The notes: a model not told the origin generated them from the letters alone. Counted from the first letter of the stretch, positions 27,696-39,849 are shown. The stretch: DNA of 64,000 nt from Acidobacteriota bacterium (GCA_013289955.1 JABCYZ010000002.1:496001-560000), one strand, 5' to 3'. Numbers and translations: made by a program.

Positions 27696-29051
27696 ATGAC
27701 CGCTTCGTCGTCGCAACCCACTACTCGCGTCCGCTGGCTGCTCATTGGATGGCTTTTCGTCCTGAGCGCTGTTGCTTTCCTTGACCGCGTCAACCTATCC
27801 ATCGCCGGAACACGCCTCGCTGCCGACTATCATCTAAGCGATGTTCAGTTTGGTCTGCTGTCCACCGTTTTTCTTCTCGGGTACGCTTTTTTTCAAACTC
27901 CTGCAGGCTGGTTCGCGGACCGCTGGGGGCCGCGTCGCGTGCTCGCCGGCGGAGTCATGTGGTGGGGCCTATTCACCGCGCTCACCGCCGCCGTGCCCAC
28001 GAGCCTGCGGAATCCGCTTCTGCTCCTCCTGCTGGCGCGCTTTCTTCTCGGAGTCGGCGAAGCCGTCATGTATCCCTGCTCGAATCAATTCGTCGCCCGC
28101 TGGATCCCTACCCAGGAACGCGGCCTCGCCAATGGACTGATCTTTGCTGGAGTCGGAGTGGGTTCCGCCGCGTCTCCCGCCTTAATCACCTACATCATGA
28201 TTCATCACGATTGGCGCACCTCCTTTTGGATTTGCGCACTCCTTGGTCTGGCCGCCGGACTGATCTGGTTCCTCGCCTCGCGCGATTCTCCCGAACAACA
28301 TCCTCTGGTGTCGGGCTCGGAACTGGAAATCATCCACAGTGGTCTTGAACTCAGAAAGCGAGCCAAGCAAGTCCCCGACGGGGAGACACCGCCTGCCGGG
28401 CAAAAACCCCGCTTCCCGACGGTGCCGTGGAGCAGCATTCTGAAGCACCGCGAGGTGTGGTTAATCACTCTCAGCTATTTCGGTTATGGCTATGTCGCCT
28501 GGATATTCTTCGCGTGGTTCTTTATCTATCTTGCGCGCGTGCGCGGGATGAATCTGAAGTCCAGCGCCTTTTACGCCACACTTCCTTTTCTCGCTATGGC
28601 ACTCGGCTGCGCTGTGGGCGGCCTAATCGCCGATTTCCTGACCAAGCGCGCAGGTCGCAGAGCAGGCAGGTGCGGCGTCGCGGCCGTCGGACTCGGCCTT
28701 ACCGGCATTTTTCTCGCATTCGGATCCATTGTCGACAATGCCCCATTGGCAAGTGTCATTCTCGCTGGCGGAGCCGGTGCGTTGTACCTCTCTCAGAGTT
28801 CCTTTTGGGCCATCAGCGCCGACATCGGTGGCCCCTTTTCGGGCTCGGTGTCTGGGTTCATGAATATGGGGGCGCAACTTGGCGGCGCGGCCACCGCGTC
28901 ACTGACTCCGTTCATCGCCGTGCATTTCGGATGGACCACTTCTTTTCTGGTCGCTGCCGCTCTGGCCTTTCTCAGTTCCGCCGCCTGGCTCGCCGTCGAT
29001 CCGGATCGCCCCCTCCTTCCTCTGACACTCAACGAGATCGCCAGGGAATAG
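27696..29051 (+). CDS. MFS transporter, anion:cation symporter type
   Basis: 451 aa with twelve hydrophobic segments. The first helix carries the ACS-family pattern FLDRVNLSIAG; the A-like motif between TM2 and TM3 reads GWFADRWGPRR, and SNQFVARWIPTQERG follows TM4. ACS members import hexuronates, sugar acids and tartrate, so this is the natural uptake route for a sugar-acid or 2-keto acid formed in the periplasm by the enzymes around it. ATG at 27696 chosen; a TTG fourteen codons earlier is open. Likely the cytoplasmic gateway of the exported pathway. Confidence 0.85.
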   Translation: MTASSSQPTTRVRWLLIGWLFVLSAVAFLDRVNLSIAGTRLAADYHLSDVQFGLLSTVFLLGYAFFQTPAGWFADRWGPRRVLAGGVMWWGLFTALTAAVPTSLRNPLLLLLLARFLLGVGEAVMYPCSNQFVARWIPTQERGLANGLIFAGVGVGSAASPALITYIMIHHDWRTSFWICALLGLAAGLIWFLASRDSPEQHPLVSGSELEIIHSGLELRKRAKQVPDGETPPAGQKPRFPTVPWSSILKHREVWLITLSYFGYGYVAWIFFAWFFIYLARVRGMNLKSSAFYATLPFLAMALGCAVGGLIADFLTKRAGRRAGRCGVAAVGLGLTGIFLAFGSIVDNAPLASVILAGGAGALYLSQSSFWAISADIGGPFSGSVSGFMNMGAQLGGAATASLTPFIAVHFGWTTSFLVAAALAFLSSAAWLAVDPDRPLLPLTLNEIARE

Positions 29052-29273
29052 CGGATAAGCCTCGAAAGCCGGGAGTCTTCAGCACCACAAATCGCTAGGG
29101 AACTCCATTTGACAGCCAAAACGATTCGCGGCAGCTTCCTTCAGGAGATTCTAAGCATTTCATTTCTCCCGGAAGCGCTATAAAGTCAGCGGGAAACCGC
29201 AAAAGTACTTGTGGGATAAAATTCGGATTTTAGCGGGCGCTGCTTCACTCTTATTTCGCGCCAGGAGACGATT

Positions 29274-31085
29274 ATGTTTCAGCGAAAAGTCTTACACACA
29301 ATCCTCGTGATCTGCGCCGTCTGGCTATCGGCACCGCGGTGCGTTCGCGCACAGCAAAGCTATGCCGTGATCACACAGAATGGCGTCCCGATGAAAACGC
29401 GTGACGGCATTACACTCCGTTCAGACATTTATCGTCCGAGGGCTGACGAGACCTTTCCGGTCATCCTGATGCGCACGCCGTACGACAAAAGCGTGGGCTG
29501 GGCGGCTGCGCCGGCGTACCAGGTTGCCACGCACGGGTACGTCGTGATCGTGCAAGATGTTCGTGGGCGCTACGAATCGGAAGGCGAATGGTACCCGTTC
29601 CGGCACGAATCGGCGGACGGCTACGATGCTGTCGAATGGGCCGCTGCGCTACCGTTCTCGAATGGCAAGGTCGGCATGACGGGGGGATCCTACGTCGGCG
29701 CCACACAGCTGCTCGCCGCCATTGCCCATCCTCCGCATCTTGCAGGAATCTGCCCTGTGGACACGGCCAGCAACTATCACGATGGTTGGACGTACCAGGG
29801 TGGAGCGCTGGAGCAATGGTTCGACCAGAACTGGACGACCCAACTGGCGACGAACACGCTCTGGCGATTGATTGCGAAAAACACCAACGCCCTGCTGGGC
29901 GCGCCCACGCTCCCGCTCGCTAACTACCCGGCGTTCAATTACCCGGCACTGCCGGCGGGTGCCGACTCGACGGCCCAGCTTGCGCCGTACTACCTCGATT
30001 GGCTCGCGCATCCCGACTATGACGCGTATTGGAAGCAGTTCTCGATCGAGGAACATTTTTCCGACATTCGAGTGCCGGCCCTGCACATCGGCGCCTGGTA
30101 CGATATTTTCTTGACCGGTACGCTGAGAAATTACATGGGAATCAAGGCGCGCGGCGGCACCGAGGCGGCGCGCAATGGACAGCGCCTGCTCGTGCAGATC
30201 GGCGGCCACGCCGGGTTTGGGCGACACATCGGCGACGTCGAATTCGGCGATGAAGCCATCAGATTTCCTTCCACGGAGGTCCTGCTGGCCTGGTACGACT
30301 ATCTCTTCAAGGGCGCCGAGAACGAATTTGCGGACGCCAGCAAGCCCGTGCATGTTTTTGTCATGGGTGAGAATGCGTACCGCCAGGAATCGGATTGGCC
30401 TCCGCCGCAAGCTAAATCCATTCGTTATTTCCTGCATTCGGCCGGCTCGGCCAATTCGCTGCGCGGCGACGGCGGCCTTTCCCCTGCGCCGCCGAAAAAG
30501 GAAACGCCTGATAAATTCACGTACGATCCGGCTAACCCTGTGCCCAGCATCGGCGGTTCGCTCTGCTGCGACGCTGAGCACTACGAGCCGGGTCCGCGCG
30601 ACCAGCGTGCCGCTGAAAATCGCGACGACGTGCTTGTCTATTCCACCAAGGCGCTCGCCGAAGATATGGAAGTCACCGGACCGGTCACGCTTGAGCTGTG
30701 GGCAAAATCTTCTGCCGTGGACACCGATTTCACGGCAAAGCTCGTGGACGTCTCGCCCGCTGGCTTGGCTACAAATCTCACCGACGGAATCCTCCGCGTG
30801 CGCTATCGCGACTCGCAGGAGAAGCCCGAGCTGATGAATCCCGATCAGATTTACAAGATCTCGGTGGACCTGTGGGCTACGAGCAACGTTTTTAAGAAGG
30901 GCCACCTCCTTCGGCTGGAGGTTTCCAGTAGCAATTTTCCACGCTTTGATCGCAACCTGAACACCGGCGCGGTGCAAGCGACGAGCCGCGAGTTTGTCTC
31001 GGCCACCAACACAATCCTGCACGACGCCGAGCATCCCTCGGCGCTCTGGATTCCTGTGATTCCCGCCGGAGCCGCCGCACCATGA
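29274..31085 (+). CDS. Exported CocE/NonD-family hydrolase
   Basis: 603 aa. Signal peptide ~1-26 (...CVRAQ). Alpha/beta hydrolase of the CocE/X-Pro dipeptidyl-peptidase S15 family: PVILMRTPYDK, VIVQDVRGRYESEG, and the nucleophile elbow GGSYVG with Ser139; the C-terminal jelly-roll (ITGPVTLELW-like, LVDVSPAGLATNLTDGILRVRYR) is present. These enzymes cleave esters or amides, sometimes acyl groups on glycans or N-acyl amino acids. Substrate unknown. Preceded by ~220 bases of non-coding DNA, so likely its own promoter. AGGAG precedes the ATG. Confidence 0.88.
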   Translation: MFQRKVLHTILVICAVWLSAPRCVRAQQSYAVITQNGVPMKTRDGITLRSDIYRPRADETFPVILMRTPYDKSVGWAAAPAYQVATHGYVVIVQDVRGRYESEGEWYPFRHESADGYDAVEWAAALPFSNGKVGMTGGSYVGATQLLAAIAHPPHLAGICPVDTASNYHDGWTYQGGALEQWFDQNWTTQLATNTLWRLIAKNTNALLGAPTLPLANYPAFNYPALPAGADSTAQLAPYYLDWLAHPDYDAYWKQFSIEEHFSDIRVPALHIGAWYDIFLTGTLRNYMGIKARGGTEAARNGQRLLVQIGGHAGFGRHIGDVEFGDEAIRFPSTEVLLAWYDYLFKGAENEFADASKPVHVFVMGENAYRQESDWPPPQAKSIRYFLHSAGSANSLRGDGGLSPAPPKKETPDKFTYDPANPVPSIGGSLCCDAEHYEPGPRDQRAAENRDDVLVYSTKALAEDMEVTGPVTLELWAKSSAVDTDFTAKLVDVSPAGLATNLTDGILRVRYRDSQEKPELMNPDQIYKISVDLWATSNVFKKGHLLRLEVSSSNFPRFDRNLNTGAVQATSREFVSATNTILHDAEHPSALWIPVIPAGAAAP

Positions 31086-31160
31086 TGCATGCGCCCGGAA
31101 ATCGCCCTGCCGCGGCCGAGGACCAATCGCCAGAGCCCGGAAGGTCCTAACAAACAAAGC

Positions 31161-32738
31161 CTAAACCTGCTGTGGGAGGTTCGAACGCAGTGTGAGCGAA
31201 CCGTCATCGTTTAGCTTCTGGTGACAAGCCCAGCGCACGGGATAGCGCACTCCCTTCACCTCTATCTCAGCTCTAAGTTTTAGCTCTTTCCAATCAGTGA
31301 CGATAGGTAGCACGAACTGGGCCTGCCGAATCTTGCCCGGTAACGGGTAACCGGCGTCCAGGCAACCGCTCTGTAGCACCTTTCCGTCCCGGCTCTCCAC
31401 GGTCACCCTCAATATCCCCGGCACGCCCGCGATCCCATCATTCGCGAAGCCTACAATTAACCCCGTGTAGCCATCGCCCTTATAAGTCCAGAGGAAAGAG
31501 GGGCGTACGCGATAGCCGATTCGGCGACTGATCCGGTCGAATGCCGCCGGATAAGCTTGGTAGTAGCTCATCAGATTCTTTGCGCTGATCTTGTGGAAGT
31601 TCCAGAGCGACCAGTAATTCGCTCCGACATCCATCACATGAGCGATCATGTTCTCGGCCGGGGATATTCCTTCATAGGCGACGCGCGAATCGGGAGGATT
31701 GCCCGGAAGCCCCTGCTCCAGCAAGGCTGCGGTCCAGGGGGGACGGTTGCTGAGCGCTTCAATCTGCTCGTTCTCGATAAAAATGGTATCGCTTCGGATC
31801 CAATTGTTGCTACGGACGGTGCGGTCTAACAGTTCTGAATTACCAACTCGGCTGAAGTCCGGCTGCGTATTGGTCAGCAGAGGAGTCTTCGAAAAGTGCT
31901 CGAGCTGGACTTCGAGCATGCTCATCCAGATGCGCTCGGCGGTCTGATAGTTGGGGAAAGGATTGTTGCCAAATGGCCAAGTATGCCCTTCGCCCCAAAA
32001 CCCGTACATGAAGGTATCCATAAACTCGATGAGCCGATGGCCATCGAATTCCGCCGCCAATAGGCCGACCAGTTCCTGGAATGCTTGCTGAAAAAAAGGA
32101 TGGTCATACCGGGGCTGATAGCGCGAGTGCGGGTTCTGCAGATATCTTTGCGCCGAAGCTCTGTTTTCCTGATCGGTAAGCACCAGATCCACTTTGGGCA
32201 CTTTGTCGAGCACGAAATCCGGGAGGGCCGCTTCGTGTGTATAGTCTGGAGCGCACATCTGAACTCGGAATCCGATTCGCTTGTTATTCTGCTTCGCCAA
32301 TTCAAAGACGAGCTTCAGATAGCCGGGGAGCTCCAGGCGCCCTGGCCGTGGTTGTATTTCCCTCCATGTCGGACGCACATAAAGCTGCTGACCCAGGGGA
32401 AATCGAACCAGGTCCTCGATCTCCTGAGAAATATTGTCGGCCTTGATTTCCTCCGTGCCACTGTCTGCCGTGATATAGGTGACCAGTCCCATACCATAGT
32501 TGGGCACCACGTCTTCCGAGGAGGTAGTGGTCATTACCACGTCGTCGGTAGGAATGACGGCATCCGGCGGGTATTGAGGGAACGGACCCTGATTCAGTCG
32601 ATCGGCCAAGCGCGGACCGGAGCCGAAGTCGTAGTTTCCCCAGTTGTGGGCGGGAACGTTCGCCTGCGCTCGGCCGATAGCCAGATCTGCAGCTACGCCA
32701 ACGACAGCTGTAGTTCTTATAAAATCTCTACGCCGCAT
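31161..32738 (-). CDS. Tat-exported TIM-barrel glycosidase-like protein
   Basis: 525 aa with a twin-arginine leader (MRRRDFIRTTAVVG) at the ATG at 32738. The central part resembles a glycoside hydrolase TIM barrel: WREIQPRPGRLELPGYLKLVFELAKQNNKRIGFRVQ, FDGHRLIEFMDTFMYGFWGEGHTW and ENEQIEAL, then a beta-sandwich C-terminus. I do not recognise the family; GH42- or GH5-like ancestry is possible and the acidic residues in GFWGEGH are candidate catalysts. Convergent with the CocE-like gene. The frame stays open upstream but the Tat signal fixes the start. Confidence 0.62.
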   Translation of the reverse strand: MRRRDFIRTTAVVGVAADLAIGRAQANVPAHNWGNYDFGSGPRLADRLNQGPFPQYPPDAVIPTDDVVMTTTSSEDVVPNYGMGLVTYITADSGTEEIKADNISQEIEDLVRFPLGQQLYVRPTWREIQPRPGRLELPGYLKLVFELAKQNNKRIGFRVQMCAPDYTHEAALPDFVLDKVPKVDLVLTDQENRASAQRYLQNPHSRYQPRYDHPFFQQAFQELVGLLAAEFDGHRLIEFMDTFMYGFWGEGHTWPFGNNPFPNYQTAERIWMSMLEVQLEHFSKTPLLTNTQPDFSRVGNSELLDRTVRSNNWIRSDTIFIENEQIEALSNRPPWTAALLEQGLPGNPPDSRVAYEGISPAENMIAHVMDVGANYWSLWNFHKISAKNLMSYYQAYPAAFDRISRRIGYRVRPSFLWTYKGDGYTGLIVGFANDGIAGVPGILRVTVESRDGKVLQSGCLDAGYPLPGKIRQAQFVLPIVTDWKELKLRAEIEVKGVRYPVRWACHQKLNDDGSLTLRSNLPQQV

Positions 32739-32948
32739 GGGAATCGTCTCCTCCAGGCAATCAGACAATATCATCTCCGGCCCAGTAAGCGGCATTCGGG
32801 AAATCAACTAGAGCCGTTCCGCTGTCCAGATTCTGATTCACCGGGCAGCCGGACAAGTGCCGGTCGCGGGCCAGAACGGGTTCCGGGGAATAGAGGTGGT
32901 CCGAGAGTCTATGACGAGGCGGAATTTGACGGCCCACTGTGACGGGCG

Positions 32949-33425
32949 TTACTTCGCCTGCTTTGCCCACACGATGTCGTAGGTGCGGTCGAAGGTCACG
33001 AACATCAGACAAGTATTCTTTGATTTGCAGGTAAACCAGTGCATGGCTTTGCTGGGCATCCTGGCAAAGCCGCCGGGGCCCAGTGTCGCTTCCGCCATGC
33101 TGTCCATCCCGGCGAGCACGTCGCCCTGGACCACCATCAATTGTTCTTCAGCGGTGTGATAGTGGGCGGGAACCACGCACCCGGAAGGAGCTTCGAGAAG
33201 GAAAGTCGACGCACCTTTGTCTGGATCGCCGTTCTCACGCGCAACTTTGAGACACGCGGGTTCGCCGTCGAAAACGAGATTGGCACTCGCGAGAGGCGTG
33301 ACTATACCGCGCTTCGGAATCTCTTCCTGTCCCGGCGATGACACGGCCACGAGCAGGGCCATCAACGCCACCACGCCAAGAACTGGTTTCGCTGTTCTTC
33401 CAGAAATGCTATTCATTTTTTCCAT
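32949..33425 (-). CDS. Exported small cupin protein
   Basis: 158 aa. Signal anchor at ~13-30, then a single cupin barrel: VVPAHYHTAEEQLMVVQGDV supplies the two-histidine/one-Glu metal motif 1 (HxH, E), and GGFARMPSKAMHWF gives motif 2 with its His. Such proteins are isomerases, dioxygenases or sugar-binding sensors; nothing here decides. ATG at 33425 with GAGG six bases upstream. Divergent from the SMP-30 gene across a 373-base gap holding a palindrome. Confidence 0.78.
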   Translation of the reverse strand: MEKMNSISGRTAKPVLGVVALMALLVAVSSPGQEEIPKRGIVTPLASANLVFDGEPACLKVARENGDPDKGASTFLLEAPSGCVVPAHYHTAEEQLMVVQGDVLAGMDSMAEATLGPGGFARMPSKAMHWFTCKSKNTCLMFVTFDRTYDIVWAKQAK

Positions 33426-33798
33426 ATCGGCCTCAACGAAAAGCAGCGTCGAAAATTCCGACTACGTGCAAATCATAACTCGCCGCGTCCACGCGGACCG
33501 CAGCTGCCGGCTCTCCTGCCTGAGCCCGGGCGTCGTCGGCACAAAACGAAGATGCAATGGCGATAGCCACAGCCACAATGCCAGGTCGTGGCATTGCCCG
33601 GATGCTGCGGAAGCATACAACAAGTCAGCCGCCAATGCCTCGGATAGTCCGCCTATTTAATCGTTTTAATATGGGGTACGATGCTTCCCGTTCGGGATCC
33701 TGACGGAAGTGGCGAGCGCACAGTATTGGGGAGCGCGCAAGGAAACCACGGATCGCTCGACGGACAAATTTTTTCCACTTTCTAGAAGGAGTGCGCCA
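33426..33798. other. Intergenic region between divergent cupin and lactonase
   Basis: About 370 bases separating the two divergent genes. It holds an 8-base perfect inverted repeat (33576-33596) and an AAGGAG at 33786-33791 that serves the GTG start at 33799. No coding potential with gene-like composition was seen. Confidence 0.6.
33576..33596. promoter_or_regulatory. Perfect inverted repeat, candidate operator
   Basis: CAATGCCA and TGGCATTG separated by five bases (GGTCG), 21 bases in all, in the divergent cupin/lactonase gap. The size and symmetry fit a dimeric repressor site; the binding protein is unknown. Confidence 0.5.
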
Positions 33799-34782
33799 GT
33801 GGGTTGCGACACCTTAAGAACGGCGGCCTGGTTCGCCGCGATATTTTTCACCTGTACTTCAGAGGCTTCCGCTCAAGCCAAACACCCGCCACGCGAATTC
33901 GAATTGCGCGCGGAATCGCCGGCATTCTGGAAACTGGTACGACGCGATGCGAAGCTGGAAACGGTGGCGAGCGGATTTGGATTCACCGAGGGGCCGGTGT
34001 GGGATAAGGCCGGGTTTCTTTACGTCAGCGATGAAGAGATCAACAAGATCTATCGAGTTTATCCCGACGGACACAAAGAGGAGCTCGTCGCCCTGGGCGA
34101 TCCCGACGGGAGTACGTTTGACCGGCAACTCCGTCTGCTCGATTGCGCGAGCGTGCTGCGCGCAATTATTCAGATTAGCCCGGATGGAAAGTACACCGTT
34201 CTCGCGGACCATTTCGAGGGAAAAAGGTTCAACAGTCCGAACGATGTGGTCGTTGGGCCCGACGGCGCCATTTATTTCACCGATCCCACGCTCGATCTGC
34301 CGCAGGGTGAAACGCAGGAAATTCCGTTCCAGGGCGTTTATCGGCTCGACGAGAAAGGCGGGGTTCGCCTTTTGACCAAAGATCTGACGCAGCCCAATGG
34401 ATTGGCTTTCTCTCCCGATGGCGTGCGCTTCTACGTAGATGACAGCCAGCAGCGGAATATCCGCGTCTATGATTATTCTCCCGATGGTACGCTGAAGAAC
34501 GGTCGGATTTTCGGCGAGGAGCCCGGAGGTAAAGGCCAGGGCGTACCCGACGGGATGAAAGTGGACCGGAAGGGAAATCTGTTTGTCACCGGGCCAGGAG
34601 GCATCTGGGTGTGGGACAAGCAGGGCCGCCACCTGGGGACGATCGTGGTTCCCACCCAGCCCGCGAATCTCACCTGGGGCGACAAGGACTACCGCACGCT
34701 CTATATCACGGCGACAGCTTCGGTCTACAAAATAAGGATGGAGGTCCGCGGCTTTGTGCCGTATCTAGAGAAGCGGCGGTGA
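33799..34782 (+). CDS. Exported SMP-30/gluconolactonase
   Basis: 327 aa. Signal peptide ~8-26. Six-bladed SMP-30/gluconolactonase/LRE propeller: GFGFTEGPVW supplies the first metal ligand (Glu64), SPNDVVVGPDGAIYFTDPT the Asn and Asp, and QPNGLAFSPDG plus GQGVPDGMKVD the rest. The enzyme opens sugar lactones such as those formed by periplasmic dehydrogenases. GTG at 33799 chosen for its AAGGAG; the frame extends upstream about 30 codons. Sits 140 bases before SelA-like paralogue 3, so it may hydrolyse the lactone before that enzyme acts. Confidence 0.88.
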   Translation: MGCDTLRTAAWFAAIFFTCTSEASAQAKHPPREFELRAESPAFWKLVRRDAKLETVASGFGFTEGPVWDKAGFLYVSDEEINKIYRVYPDGHKEELVALGDPDGSTFDRQLRLLDCASVLRAIIQISPDGKYTVLADHFEGKRFNSPNDVVVGPDGAIYFTDPTLDLPQGETQEIPFQGVYRLDEKGGVRLLTKDLTQPNGLAFSPDGVRFYVDDSQQRNIRVYDYSPDGTLKNGRIFGEEPGGKGQGVPDGMKVDRKGNLFVTGPGGIWVWDKQGRHLGTIVVPTQPANLTWGDKDYRTLYITATASVYKIRMEVRGFVPYLEKRR

Positions 34783-34921
34783 ACCCCCCCAGGGGTTGCC
34801 AGCTCCGTTTTTGAACGCATCCATGGCGCGGGTAAGCTATTTTTTCGAACCCATGCATGGCTGCGGAATGGATTCCTGGCGATTCGCTGGCCCGCGGCGC
34901 CAGGTTGAGAGGAAACTGCCC

Positions 34922-36373
34922 ATGAAATTTGCTTGGAGTCGCCGTTCCTTTCTTGCCGTGCTGGGAGCTGTCTCCGGAGGCTTGTTCGCTCCGGCTGGCT
35001 CGAACGCCGGCAGTCTCTGGGGCAAGAAGCACAAACCGCCAGTGTCCGGAATGGATGGCAGTCCCATTGTGCCCATCACAACCGGTCTTGGTTCCACCGG
35101 CGATATCTACGCCGAGCTTGGAGTTACGCCGCTCGTCAACATCAATGGCACAGTGACGGTCATTGGCGGGTCGGTGATGAAACCCGAAGTCATGGAGCTG
35201 ATCCGCAGAGGCAATGAGCACTTCGTCTTGATTGACGAGCTAGAAATCGCAGCTGGCAAATTCATCGCCAGATTGTGCAAATCTCCAGCCGGCTACACCG
35301 GTCTCGTGACGGGCGGCGCGGCCGCGGCCATGGTTGTCGGCTATGCAGGCATGATGACCGAAGACCTCGAACCTCGCATGCGCGACATCCCGGACGTGAG
35401 CAATTTCCCCAGGAACGAAGTCATCATCCAGAAAAGTCATCGATATCCGTTCGACCACCAGATTCGCCAGTCTGGCGCGAAGCTTGTGGAAGTCGAAACG
35501 CGCGAAGAGATGATTGCCGCCATCAATCCAAAGACTGTGGCGATCCACTTCACCAACATTCTTTCGGACAAAGGTAAGGTCAGCGGCCCTGAGACCGTCG
35601 CCATCGCCAAAGCACATGGTCTCTACACCTTCAACGATGCCGCCGCCGATGTTCCGCCGAAGGAGCGGCTCTGGGAGTATCCGTCCCTGGGCTTCGATAT
35701 GGTTGCCTTCAGCGGCGGCAAGGATATCCGTGGGCCGCAAGCCTCGGGTGTGCTGATTGGGAAAGAAGAGCTGATTCGCTACTCGCTGCTGAACATGAGC
35801 CCGCAGGAAGATCGCATCGGCCGTTGCTGCAAAGTCGGCAAAGAGACAGTTTTCGGCCTGCTCAAGGCGCTGGAGATGTTTGTCAACGAGGATTTAGAAT
35901 CCGCTCTCGAAATGTATGACGAGCGCGCCCAAGTCATTACCGACGCAGTCAAGAAGTTCGGCGTGACCGCGCTTCCCCGACAGTTCAACCCTCAGGCTCT
36001 CGGCAATGTGACGCCGCGTTATAGCTGGCAGATCGATCCTTCCAAACTCAAAATTACCGGAGCAGAAGTTATGCAGAAGCTGGCCGACACAAGGCCCGTC
36101 GGTATTGGCAGCATGGGAGCCGGTGCCAGCGGCATGCGGGGGCGCAATCCAGACGCGCCAGGCGGTGACCATCATGACGAAAATCACCGGCCGCCGCGCG
36201 ACCCCAACAGCTTCGGTTTTGCCGTCTGGCAACTCAAGCCCGGCGAGGAGCAGAGGATTGCGGACCGTCTAGTAGAAATTCTTAGCGAAGTTCCGAAAGC
36301 CTATTCTCTTGATCATGAAACCTCGGGAGGCCGGAAAATCTCGCCGACCGGCCCAGGATCTGCCACAAGGTAA
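34922..36373 (+). CDS. Tat-exported SelA-like PLP enzyme (paralogue 3)
   Basis: 483 aa. Tat leader SRRSFLAVLG. SelA-like fold with PLP lysine K267 in AFSGGKDIRGPQ and ring Asp239 in FNDAAADVPP. Nearest of the three to paralogue 2, but longer by an inserted, His/Gly/Pro-rich loop (~415-450: GASGMRGRNPDAPGGDHHDENHRPP region) before the C-terminal helices, which could bind metal. ATG at 34922 with AGAGGA upstream. Likely an exported ammonia-lyase/dehydratase; no RidA gene adjoins this copy. Confidence 0.85.
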   Translation: MKFAWSRRSFLAVLGAVSGGLFAPAGSNAGSLWGKKHKPPVSGMDGSPIVPITTGLGSTGDIYAELGVTPLVNINGTVTVIGGSVMKPEVMELIRRGNEHFVLIDELEIAAGKFIARLCKSPAGYTGLVTGGAAAAMVVGYAGMMTEDLEPRMRDIPDVSNFPRNEVIIQKSHRYPFDHQIRQSGAKLVEVETREEMIAAINPKTVAIHFTNILSDKGKVSGPETVAIAKAHGLYTFNDAAADVPPKERLWEYPSLGFDMVAFSGGKDIRGPQASGVLIGKEELIRYSLLNMSPQEDRIGRCCKVGKETVFGLLKALEMFVNEDLESALEMYDERAQVITDAVKKFGVTALPRQFNPQALGNVTPRYSWQIDPSKLKITGAEVMQKLADTRPVGIGSMGAGASGMRGRNPDAPGGDHHDENHRPPRDPNSFGFAVWQLKPGEEQRIADRLVEILSEVPKAYSLDHETSGGRKISPTGPGSATR

Positions 36374-36432
36374 ATTGTCCAGTTCCTTCGCGGCGATGGC
36401 TAGACAAGGTTGCCAAGGCTCGGAGAGTTTCC

Positions 36433-37354
36433 TTAGCCTCGCGTGGAACCATGCGCGGCAGCCGTTTTTCGGCGCAGGGCTTCTGTCGCTCTGCCCCTAA
36501 TACCGGACACAAAGGCCTCTTGGACCCGGTTGAAACTGCGCCTGCGCAAGACCGCGGCAACGATAGTGCGCGTAGCCTGAGCGTCACTGAGGCGCACGTA
36601 TCGGCAGCCGAGGTTGCGGTCGATAGCCATTTCAGGGACGAGTGAGACACCGACACCGGCCGCAACCATGCCCAGGAGACTGCTGAACTGGCCGCTTTCA
36701 AAGGCGATGTTCGGCGTAATCCGGGCACGGGTGCAGGTCCGGAGGCTGAGGTCCCGGAAACAGTGGCCGTCGCGCAACATGACGAACGATTCCCCGCGGA
36801 GATCCTTGAGGGCAAGAGATTCTGCGGAAGCGCGCGGATGGTCTCTTCTCAACACAGCGAAGAGGGGCTCCGTGCGGATAGGAAACAATTTCAGGTCTTT
36901 GTGGCGCAAGGGGAGAGCAAGAATCGCGACATCGATGGACAGGTTCCGCAGACCTTCTACCAGAACGGATGTCGTTTCTTCCACGATGCGCAGTTTGGCG
37001 TCGGGGTAGTTCTTTGCAAAAGTCGCCGCATAACTCGGGATCAGATAGGGCGCAACAGTTGGAATCACACCCACGGCTATGCTGCCGCGAAAGTCTGCGT
37101 TCTTATCGGCCGCGCTCAGGCGCGCCACCTCCATCTGTTCGAGAACCGCGCGGGCCTGAGGAATAAAAGCGCGACCCGCTTCCGTAAGGCGGACGCTGCG
37201 GCCGAGGCGGTCAAAGAGCTTTGCGCCAAGATCTTCCTCGAGTTTCAAGACTTGCTGCGAGAGCGAGGGCTGGGCGATCTGACAACGCTCGGCGGCGCGG
37301 CTGAAGTTGCCTGTGTCCGCGATGGCGCAAACATATCGTAGCTGGTGAAATTCC

Positions 37355-37356
<2 letters not shown>
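36433..37356 (-). CDS. oxyR: OxyR-type LysR peroxide sensor
   Basis: 307 aa LysR regulator. N-terminal HTH (FSRAAERCQIAQPSLSQQVLKLEEDLG) and a C-terminal sensor domain with both redox cysteines, Cys199 and Cys208 in GHCFRDLSLRTC, the very numbering used for E. coli OxyR. It should activate katG after oxidation by hydrogen peroxide. The start codon lies inside the operator at 37355-37391, so it probably represses its own transcription. Confidence 0.95.
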
Positions 37357-39692
<2,336 letters not shown>

Positions 39693-39849
39693 GGTGTTAT
39701 GCCGAGTCCATGCAAGTCGATCATGCCTCGGCGTGGCAAGTCGATTCTGTTCTGGCCTCCGCTGGTTGGCAGATGACAGCCACACGTTGCCACCCGGGGC
39801 TCAGCAGATTGCTCCCGGAAGGGAAAATGCGAGAAAGCCAAGTAGTTCG

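Noticed and set aside
39693..39849. Ten-base direct repeat GCAAGTCGAT between katG and the orphan permease
   Set aside because: Too short and isolated to support a mobile or regulatory element.
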